Of a stretch of 38,585 nucleotides of DNA, positions 34,301-38,585 are shown piece by piece (position 1 is the first letter of the stretch; each line of letters starts with the position of its first letter). Source of the stretch: Candidatus Rifleibacteriota bacterium (lineage in GTDB: Bacteria; Muiribacteriota; Ozemobacteria; Ozemobacterales; Ozemobacteraceae); contig JAHISQ010000017.1 in NCBI GenBank assembly GCA_018818125.1, positions 1 to 38,585 on the forward strand, given 5' to 3'. The notes beneath the pieces are model-generated. The model saw only the letters and a list, made by a program, of their open reading frames with translations. It made no database searches and was not told the DNA's origin. The translations under genes were made by a program, and so were the position numbers.

Positions 34301-36415
34301 GACATGTGTCGAGCTTACTGCGGTTTCATACTGCGCAGGCCCCTCGACTCTCACGCGATTCGCGCCCGGCACGTAAGCACCGGCAGTAATCGTAAAGTCC
34401 GCACCTTCTCTCCAGATATCAGGCAAGTTGTTGAGATACCATTTAAACTGCGCCGAATCTAACGATGTGTTATCGGTGTCAGTGCCAACAGCAGCAAACG
34501 GGATATTGTAACCTTCGAAAAACACCGACAAATTGGCCGGAGTAAAAGCGATACGGGCCGGGACATCATACCAGACGATAATGCTGGTCGAACCGACTGC
34601 GCCGCCGCTATCGACCGCTGCAAAACTAATTTCATGACGACTGGAGGTAAGAGAGGCAACCGTAAAAGTAGTGCCTGAGCCAATGACTCCGTCTATGTCC
34701 GATGTCCAGGTCAAGGCGATAGCATCGGTAATCAGGCCATCTTCGCTGTCGTTGGCTGTGCCAACAAAGGTTATCGGTGTATTCGCCAGATAACTTGCGT
34801 CGTTGGCCGGCTGAGTTATTGCACAAACTGGGCGGCCATTGATAATTGCGATGTTTTTTGTACCAGTGCCGGTTACCCCGTTTGCGTCAAAAGCTTCGAG
34901 CGCGACAGTATAACTGCCCTGACTCATAAACTGCCAGGTAAAGGTTGCACCTCCGGTTTGCGACAGAACCACAGCAGCAGTACCGGTAGCGACATACCAA
35001 CGCATGGAGTCTGGACTGATAGCGGTGTTCAGATAATCGCGGGCGATGCCGGTAAAAACGATCAGACCCGGCTCGAAAGCTGTGGCAGTTGGCTTATTAA
35101 TAGTAACGGTAGGAACCGAGGTAATCCTGACCTGAATTTCTTTGCTGGCAGTGCCAATACCGTCGGTTACTGCCAGCGTTATTGATGCCACCTGAGTCGC
35201 TCCCGGACTTAGAGTTGGCGAACGCCAGTTGAGAATCGATTCAGTGCTGCTCGAAAGCATGGTTCCACGATTGACTGTCCAGAAATATGAAAGCGCCAGC
35301 CCCGGCGGAAAGTTGGTCTTGGCCTCATACATTGCCACTGTGTTGCCTGGAATCTGAGCAGTGGATGAACCGACGATGTCAACGCTGCGCGTGACCGGAC
35401 GCAACAAAATTTCGCCCGGAAAGCTGACGTCACCAGAACTGGCGACATTTATCGACAGATTAGCGATTGAGGTCAATCGTGGGTAAAAACGGCCATCTTC
35501 GCTTGCCGAGAAATAGACGGTAACCGACGCGGATATTGATGGAACAGCCCAGTCAGCATAGTCTTTGGCAACATAGGAAAAAGTGCTGACATTAGTGAGC
35601 CATCTGGTCGTCATCGGCTCACCTTCGGGGTCGCTGTAATTTCCGTACAGGCGCAGAAAAGCGCTGCCGCTTTCCGGATATTTTTCTGTAGTGATACTGA
35701 CGATTGGCGCCTTATTGGAAATACCGGCAGTAGGCAGCGTGATGCCTAATATTTCAAGATTATCGGGGTTAAAGGTAGTGGCCGGAATGTTGAATTCGAG
35801 CTTTGAAAGTTCCTTGTCGACGGGTGGCTCGACTTTTATGGTTCCGGCGGCTGTGGCAGGCATGTTCGGCGACACATAGTAACCATTTGCGTCAAGAGTG
35901 AACTGCTCGCCCCAAAACCAGACCTTGCACTTACCAACCGGATTACCGTTGAGGTCTTTGATCTGCATGCGGATCTGATGCTCAGCGAGGTCTGGTTGCA
36001 TGATGTTGAGTGTGACATCTTTAAGAGGGGAAGGTTGGTTAATAGCCTGAGCTTGAGTTCTGATCTTGTAAACGCGCCCAGCCAAAGAAGTAACCCTGGC
36101 AATGATATGATAAGTGCCAAACGGAATATTCTCGAAAATAAACTTGCCATTTTCGTCGGCACGCGTAGACACATTGGAAAGTTCCTCGATCATGACGAAA
36201 GAATCGAGAAAGCGCAAGTTCGGAGAAAAGGAGCTTACGTCGCTTCTGAGAGCGCTGATCGCCTGATCGATCTGAATGGTGCCAGAAAGCGTGCCTGAGA
36301 CGGTTACCGGCCCAGCTGGCAGCAGCCCTGATCCGCCACCGCCACCTCCGCCGCCGCCGCAGCCAATAAAAAGAATCAACCCAATCATTCCAGCAAAAAA
36401 CAAGCGCAAAGCCAT
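25337..36415 (-). CDS. Giant tandem-repeat surface lipoprotein (about 3692 aa) with Ig-like array and NHL-type propeller
   Basis: I choose the start at 36415: it directly precedes a lipoprotein signal (ALRLFFAGMIGLILFIGC), followed by nine Gly, and a promoter sits just upstream; the open frame extends to 36502 without signal-peptide character. After Cys come a carboxypeptidase-regulatory-like domain, two or three divergent domains, then about 15 tandem composite repeats of about 181 aa (roughly 26490-34650). Each repeat holds two Ig/PKD-like folds marked by TITYIGTDSxGFVSSATIQ, FTPGxGSxFFxGRPVTF, MKWYxDG and PASGTxF. The last about 330 residues form an NHL-like propeller (DPKGLSVD, NLYVTDPEGS, DMYVTDRLGNKI). 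Probably a very long fibrous adhesin anchored in the outer membrane. Confidence 0.88.
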   Translation of the reverse strand: MALRLFFAGMIGLILFIGCGGGGGGGGGSGLLPAGPVTVSGTLSGTIQIDQAISALRSDVSSFSPNLRFLDSFVMIEELSNVSTRADENGKFIFENIPFGTYHIIARVTSLAGRVYKIRTQAQAINQPSPLKDVTLNIMQPDLAEHQIRMQIKDLNGNPVGKCKVWFWGEQFTLDANGYYVSPNMPATAAGTIKVEPPVDKELSKLEFNIPATTFNPDNLEILGITLPTAGISNKAPIVSITTEKYPESGSAFLRLYGNYSDPEGEPMTTRWLTNVSTFSYVAKDYADWAVPSISASVTVYFSASEDGRFYPRLTSIANLSINVASSGDVSFPGEILLRPVTRSVDIVGSSTAQIPGNTVAMYEAKTNFPPGLALSYFWTVNRGTMLSSSTESILNWRSPTLSPGATQVASITLAVTDGIGTASKEIQVRITSVPTVTINKPTATAFEPGLIVFTGIARDYLNTAISPDSMRWYVATGTAAVVLSQTGGATFTWQFMSQGSYTVALEAFDANGVTGTGTKNIAIINGRPVCAITQPANDASYLANTPITFVGTANDSEDGLITDAIALTWTSDIDGVIGSGTTFTVASLTSSRHEISFAAVDSGGAVGSTSIIVWYDVPARIAFTPANLSVFFEGYNIPFAAVGTDTDNTSLDSAQFKWYLNNLPDIWREGADFTITAGAYVPGANRVRVEGPAQYETAVSSTHVIQMGWPVASITSPASGTRFEPAAIIPFVAVPDSTGTLSLQWYLNNDPISFGSGANVSYSPSNGAHRVTYVGIDSQGVVSSSTINIVVERVPQLVFSPGAGSYIFTGHPINFAATCIDTNNNDIADDKVSWLLNGSPWLLASGKNFSIAQPAQLSSGTYQVTLIATGPYGTSNSVANTIRTGVSAAKINLPANNQTFSTGTNITFNGIPDSGGAILMEWWANLGLPGATKIGDGATVNTSALPDGYNEITYLGTDSTGFVSSHSIRIGIGEFPEMDFTPAEGTVFFGSQDVVFTGVGTDSVDGTVPGSRMAWYIDGALELASYSVLTITPARISVLGTGLKEVELRGYNTLGAAGTTIKKFYLGVPVAAIASPSVSDTVIPTSTLCDFSAVPDNIDGPEITEPLEMQWWLNYHLPTRSQFPTTGSALTATLPDGNQYLTYIGTDSQGVVSQATIRVIVSDSPAISFTPSDGARLFVGQPFNLEASAVVVATSVVWSLDGGITTWQNESPYTVVPGDLAVGLNNITAVGENDFGVAASITNAIYYGVALASITAPASGSEYLRGTGIDLAGSPSSVGPIVMRWYRDDGSGAVYMGNTANLAGYPMPEGRQTITYVGTDSAGFVSSATIQILMNDPPPMEIIPGNGSIFFAGRSVSFVGSGTAVISGLPVASPTMNWYLDGASSKTSSPITYNTLEQVAGIHSLQVAGADSYNTVGTSTAITIKFGQTVASITAPASGSRYDVGDSITFTGQPDSEGLITMEWYRDGVLAAFDDGANPAAQIFPAGLHTIRYIGTDSANFCSSATIQLLVNDVPTMQVMPGNSSIFFAGRPVTFTGSGTTSTGNTVATATMKWYIDGSTTAISVGSPYTLAATALSAGPHSIKLEGVDEYGVKGADTINFEFRYPVAGISSPASGTTYASGTAVPFSGTVDSHPDMQFQWWYDIGTGGATQMGVGQNIAYSVPYGLRTITYLATDSSGFVSSATIQILMNDQPNMLILPGTGGIFFANQPVTVYGYGTSAVSLSLNPATFKWYADGVLKSAFNGQSNPTFGSTELAAGSHDIMLLGSDIYGTAGTTTVNLKFRQTVASIVLPASGTLYDPLLDTINFTGNPGTELPIAMQWHLNNAALSFGTDATSVLNPPLVPNMNVGWNTITYLGTDSASFCSSATIQLLVNRPPTMDFTPGDGSMFFTGRPITLIGSGTSYSGAAIASATMKWFVNGVQKTTNSPAILNVAWLNTGFNNICISGTDNYGTVGAATYSIYYGYPLTSITAPASGAIYPLVNNINFTAAPAASLPEIAPIWQLNGAYFASGNAANIVNLAAGLHTVTYLASDSSGFVSSSTIQLLVNDTPNLIFTPGEDSVFFTGRPVTFVGEGTSTANVSVATSTMKWYLNGSSTALKTGSPVTFIVNQLLSASNTIKLTGVDEFAVAGEVTCYNVSYGVQTANITYPASGTTLPVATNASFTAVPAQILPGFTTRWYHETGAGSPANLGSGNSITGIPLAAGWHTIRYLATDSSGFVSSATIMLLKNDAPVLTVLPASNSVFFSGRPVTLTGYGTDSANVAINPATMKWYVNGGSTPLQTGSPATFNVGQLSVGNNVIRLTAADSYGTVGEVFCNITYGYPLSSITSPASGTVNPVGTPIDFAGNPPSAGLNLVMEWWRDDGILAPFHMGDSSILSNITVPAGRHTITYLGTDSANFCSSSTIQILLNNTPTITFAPPADGVSAAVIFTGKGFTLEATGTPVVDNATFRWYKDGSTSVWKNLSPITVNAGELTAGWHDVYGSGADAYGTRGTGTHQIYYEHPLPSISTPASGTPFARGSSPAFTGSAVFAGVDVRWYLNTIDTGNITQNYSAVIPDGWNTVSYHATDSAGNLSSASIMVLMNDPPTLTFTPAANSVVFTGRSFKLEATGTESIPPNPFINNAGMKWYRDAVTSTFKTVSPATVNAGDLTVGLHTLYVAGPDQYGTVGTSSVQGIYYGHPLLTIASPTSGIRIDTAVNPVLFEGSLASSAISLSWYLNSTPVAGTANTNSIVLGNGLNTIEYVGIDSVGNISTATVTVLKSNSPTITFTPASNSVIFAGGNFVLEATGTEAVPPPVNIDPTTFKWYKDAITSVWQNGSPVPISSLTVGTHTLYVSGVDQFGIVGTSSVQAIYYGHPVASITWPASGTRFDLGSAPTFTGSAASAGINLRWYLDGADTGVLTQNYTPAPLVPAPAGWRKISYHATDTVGNLSTASITVLIDSLPTMNFTPGDGSRFFTTTNVTFTGTGVGGDGTFYAIPGTNMNWYLDGAGAATRPATSTAYFSSGQLTTNNHTLKLQGTDQYGIASSTTLSFYYGHPLAAISSPASGTRFNIASNVSLIGTPDSAGPITMKWYKDYGLPSVADLVVTGSGPHTVSFLVADRGIRSITYIGTDTANFVSSKTVQILLDTPPAMTIASPTAGGKYFGGQSLYFEGSGVNSSATPEVIPGASVTWYIDGVPKATGLTYTAPVNELPTGTRNIRIEGKDEFGTIGSTTHTIQTGLNLPTITSPLSGAKFTQSEAVSFIGSADQTGNMTWYSDDQVPPIGAGASLAINTSILMRGWRTITYIGTDSAGTSKSASISILIDSAPTFATPATVTAPLPFASGPEYGSPGNKIPIHLVTLGNYGLTLDASAIDGALSPILPASLTWYVGATVISNVPPVTYNFNTPGSYTIRVAATDEFGITATSTLVIWVWETENYPGFTTSPASILMKSTSELIVADPGVNSVLKLTRSTTTIETTRGDITGVATQTDAIPLVGHTLVDFTIAGTSIYTLSSIANTSHLFTEWDSNFTYVSSFTILDGAGPLQLADPKGLSVDTGNAFYVSDTGNSLVKKMDLAGTSFLSSQFVNQPVGISVDGSNVYVAASGTNQLKKFTSALNTVATWNSSASANNATHFVVGATSKNLYVTDPEGSSINVIASSGTLLYTFGTAANFQEPYGITIVGTTDADMYVTDRLGNKIVRFRTNSW
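26490..34650 (-). repeat. About 15 tandem ~540-bp coding repeats in the giant lipoprotein
   Basis: The motif coding for Y-[IL]-[GA]-T-D-S occurs about every 540 bases; examples are near 30840, 31390, 31930, 32460 and 32970. Copies are diverged (roughly 40-60% by eye at protein level) with local stretches much more alike, such as the TDSANFCSSATIQLLVN segments of alternate units. Boundaries are approximate. Confidence 0.85.
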
Positions 36416-36450
36416 AACTAAATCATACCTCAGGCTAGATAGCAAAGCAA
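36416..36450 (-). promoter_or_regulatory. Promoter of the giant lipoprotein gene, apparently leaderless
   Basis: Read on the minus strand: TTGCTT (36450-36445), exactly 17 bases, TATGAT (36427-36422), then six bases and the ATG at 36415. There is no Shine-Dalgarno at a usable distance (a GAGG overlaps the spacer 12 bases before the ATG). It shares its -10 to ATG distance with the promoter of the other lipoprotein. Confidence 0.65.
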
Positions 36451-36919
36451 GAGTCCGACAGTTATTTCGCAGAGAATCATGCGAGCAACTTGCAAAATTC
36501 ATGATACCATTTCGAAAAGGGATTCACGTAATCGCAGCTGCAGGAAAAAGCCAGGACTAAGAAGATTTCGCACAGAGTCCACGAAAACGCAAAAAATACG
36601 AGCTCTCTCTCTTCGGTTTTGGCCATGGATGGCCTTATGCAGTTGCGCCACAGGGATAGGAGCGCAACCGTCGAGATAACAATATTTGCTGTCATTCCGA
36701 ACGAATGTTAGGTGGCTCTTATGGCCGACCTTGGCCGTTAGAGCCACGTATCCCGCAGTGCTCACAGGGTGAGGAATCTGTGTTTGTTAGTGAGATATCT
36801 CCCTTCGGTTTTGGCCATGAATGGCCTTATGCAGTTGCGCCAATGAATAGCAGCACAACCAATCTTTGTGGCTTAGTGGATTATTCCGAGCAGGTTCCAT
36901 TTTTACAAAACTGGTTAAA
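36451..36919. other. Intergenic region between the giant lipoprotein and the 36920-38585 gene, repeat-rich
   Basis: About 470 bases with no supportable gene. It contains a roughly 58-bp direct repeat (36611-36669 and 36803-36860) carrying the small hairpins GGCCAT-ATGGCC and GTTGCGC-GCGCAAC, with repeat copy B between them. Open frames here are accidental; one on the minus strand is homologous to a frame in copy A only because both lie in the same repeat. Confidence 0.75.
36611..36860. repeat. Repeat element copy B with flanking direct repeats
   Basis: Bases 36672-36809 are the inverted counterpart of 9411-9548 (134 of 138 identical by eye). The 36-base hairpin lies at 36712-36747. Flanks differ from copy A: instead of the 33-bp repeats, a related direct repeat starting CTTCGGTTTTGGCCAT occurs at 36611 and 36803, period 192, each copy with its own palindrome. 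The modular composition resembles a BIME-type mosaic. Confidence 0.85.
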
Positions 36920-38585
36920 TTATTTTATCTGCTCGTAATCTTCGTGGGATGCCGTTTCATCTTTCCAACTGATAATAGTATAGCCGGCCATCTGGTAAGG
37001 CGGGTTGTAATCGCCGCCGCCACGCACGAAAGTTGTGTCGAAAACATTGCGACGCACTACCGACTGATCGTTACGCAGCGACCCATCAAGATAGCCCTTT
37101 GCCGGGCGAGTGCGCAAATGAATCATTGAGCCCATGTGGCGCAGAATGAATCGACTGTTTTTGTCGATAAAGGGCAGACTGCGCATATGTGGGCTGGCGA
37201 TATTGCCAAGCTCATTGCCTACTTTAGTGGCATTGTTACCCATGCTCCAGCGCGCATTTAATTCGGATGAGTCGATGAGAAGGGCATTAACCGTCATTTC
37301 TGGCATTCTGAAGCCGGTGCGAGGGTATTTCATTGCCATCTGAAACATGCGATCGGCAATGTTCCATGGCCCGAGAGTAGCATCCGGCTCGCCTTCCTTC
37401 ATTTCCTTTTCTGCCTGATCCATAATTGAATCGATGATTTTATCGCGAGCTCCAGCCAGCAGAGTACCCGTCATATAGGCACGAACACCAACACCCTCAT
37501 AAACAGCCGTGCGCCGCAGACCACTCTTTATCGCGAAGCGATTCTTGTTCTCTTCCGGGGTGCCAGACTTAAGATAGTCTCTAAGCTTGCCGAGAGCTGG
37601 GTGCATAGCGATACCGGCAGAGGTAATCGGTATAATCTCCGGCGGCTGCTTTGGCATCGAAAAAAGCGAGTTGATCTCCGAAAAATTCAGTGCAGTCATC
37701 GGCAGGCGCTTGTCATACGGTCCAGTGCTCAACCGTGGCGGAAAAACAACTCCACCTAAAACGACAACATTGACGTCCTCTCCGCCCAGCGCCATAGCAA
37801 GATCATAGTCAATCAGAGTCTGCATTTCATTGCGCAGAAAGTTCATGGGATTCGAGTAATCAAACCAGATGCGTCCCATCGACAAAACCATGACACCGTT
37901 CTTATCAGTGCCATTACGAGGTTCTTTGCTGTAATCCTTAAAGCCAAAACTGTAGTTCTGCGGGTTATCCGGGTTGGCATTAAAATCGCCCGCAATAAAA
38001 ACATCTTTTTCGCAGAAAATCGTCAGCGATTTCCAGCGAGGGCAGCCCCATATGCGCAGAGGCACTTCTGAATACAACAATATTTTATCATCGACGTTTT
38101 CATACTCCCAGCCAAAAAACAGGTCGTAAACGGTTTCAGAAGGGTTTGCCGGGTTGCGCCAGAGCGACTCGGAAAACCCTTTAAAGTTGGTGCCAGACCT
38201 GAGAATAGTCGGTGTTGGGCGACGCGCATTGCGGTAATAAGCAGGGTTCAACGGTGGAAGTTTTTGCGGACGCGCGCCGTGGTAGCCATCCTGCACAAAT
38301 GGATCAATCAGTTTACCATTCTTGTATTCGGCAAAAGATTCGAATTTGTCGGGATCAGTCGAATCGTTCGACGACTTTATGGTTCCGCGTTTGCCGTTGT
38401 AAAACTCGACCTGCACCGACGACTCGGCTCTGATATAGCCTGGCGTCGAAATTCTTTCCATCTCAACCAGGTCAGCGCCACGATCAAAAGGCCCGCGCTG
38501 CGAAAAAATCAGCATTTCGTGCCCATAAAGACGCCCAGTCTTCATTTCACCAGGTGTTACACGAAACGGGCCATAGCCACCAACA
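36920..38585 (-). CDS. Unrecognised large protein, N-terminus outside the window (at least 555 aa)
   Basis: The frame is open to the window edge, upstream of the ATG at 38545, so the gene is partial and the true start lies beyond 38585. No known family is recognised. The visible part is rich in Asn, Pro, Gly and aromatic residues, with no membrane helix. Near the middle, alternating strands (LTIFCEKDVFIAGDFNANP, NVVVLGGVVFPP) look like a beta-helix or stacked-sheet region. Its early part has a FSQRG segment recalling LFSHRG in the PilX/GspK-like protein at 1203-3548, which may be a distant relative. The C-terminus ends in a charged tail (ASHEDYEQIK). Confidence 0.6.
   Translation of the reverse strand, partial: VGGYGPFRVTPGEMKTGRLYGHEMLIFSQRGPFDRGADLVEMERISTPGYIRAESSVQVEFYNGKRGTIKSSNDSTDPDKFESFAEYKNGKLIDPFVQDGYHGARPQKLPPLNPAYYRNARRPTPTILRSGTNFKGFSESLWRNPANPSETVYDLFFGWEYENVDDKILLYSEVPLRIWGCPRWKSLTIFCEKDVFIAGDFNANPDNPQNYSFGFKDYSKEPRNGTDKNGVMVLSMGRIWFDYSNPMNFLRNEMQTLIDYDLAMALGGEDVNVVVLGGVVFPPRLSTGPYDKRLPMTALNFSEINSLFSMPKQPPEIIPITSAGIAMHPALGKLRDYLKSGTPEENKNRFAIKSGLRRTAVYEGVGVRAYMTGTLLAGARDKIIDSIMDQAEKEMKEGEPDATLGPWNIADRMFQMAMKYPRTGFRMPEMTVNALLIDSSELNARWSMGNNATKVGNELGNIASPHMRSLPFIDKNSRFILRHMGSMIHLRTRPAKGYLDGSLRNDQSVVRRNVFDTTFVRGGGDYNPPYQMAGYTIISWKDETASHEDYEQIK

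Noticed and set aside
26490..34650. Regularly spaced repeats that might suggest a CRISPR array or satellite DNA
   Set aside because: The period is about 540 bases, in frame, with one long open frame and diverged copies; these are protein-domain repeats.
36416..36502. N-terminal 29 residues of the longest open frame of the giant lipoprotein
   Set aside because: They contain no signal-peptide character, overlap the promoter, and would bury the lipoprotein signal internally.

Overview
The window looks like the chromosome of a diderm, deep-branching, probably uncultivated bacterium of moderate GC. It carries lipoprotein signals, class III (prepilin) signal peptides and a parvulin-type foldase next to genes more often seen in Gram-positive or deep-branching lineages (RemA, RqcP, Rex, family 4 uracil-DNA glycosylase). 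I infer something like Candidatus Riflebacteria/Ozemobacterota, but no 16S or other decisive marker is present and this placement is unproven.

Layout. (1) 1-239: C-terminus of a peptidyl-prolyl isomerase, closed by a strong intrinsic terminator (257-290). (2) 376-6578: one tightly packed operon encoding a TPR protein, a large PilX/GspK-like membrane-anchored protein, an ECF sigma factor with its membrane anti-sigma factor, two pseudopilins and a secreted LysM protein, ended by a second terminator. (3) 6739-9299: a hypothetical gene, rqcP-ksgA, and a convergent TatD nuclease. (4) 9300-9794: repeat-rich intergenic DNA. (5) 9795-20421: housekeeping block on the + strand: yicC, remA, rpoZ, a degenerate CoaBC-like gene, priA, def, fmt, rex, a STAS protein, rel and a family 4 uracil-DNA glycosylase. 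(6) 20695-36415: two convergent giant lipoproteins of 1496 and about 3692 aa, each built as lipoprotein signal, small beta domain, Ig-like array and C-terminal beta-propeller; the larger carries about 15 tandem composite repeats of about 181 aa. (7) 36416-36919: a second repeat-rich spacer. (8) 36920-38585: a partial unrecognised secreted-type protein.

How it fits together. The first operon could build a pilus-like or type II secretion-like surface structure with its own ECF regulatory switch. The central block couples translation-start chemistry (def/fmt), redox sensing (rex), stringent response (rel) and DNA restart/repair (priA, uracil-DNA glycosylase). The lipoprotein pair is probably displayed on the surface for adhesion or recognition.

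Most unusual points: four genes have a -10 box 6-8 bases before the ATG and no Shine-Dalgarno, suggesting leaderless mRNAs; rel has no ATG/GTG/TTG and appears to start at ATT; the CoaBC slot holds a protein without the catalytic motifs; gmk is missing between remA and rpoZ; PriA has DEEG instead of DEEH; and a 138-bp hairpin repeat occurs at about 97% identity in two spacers 27 kb apart.
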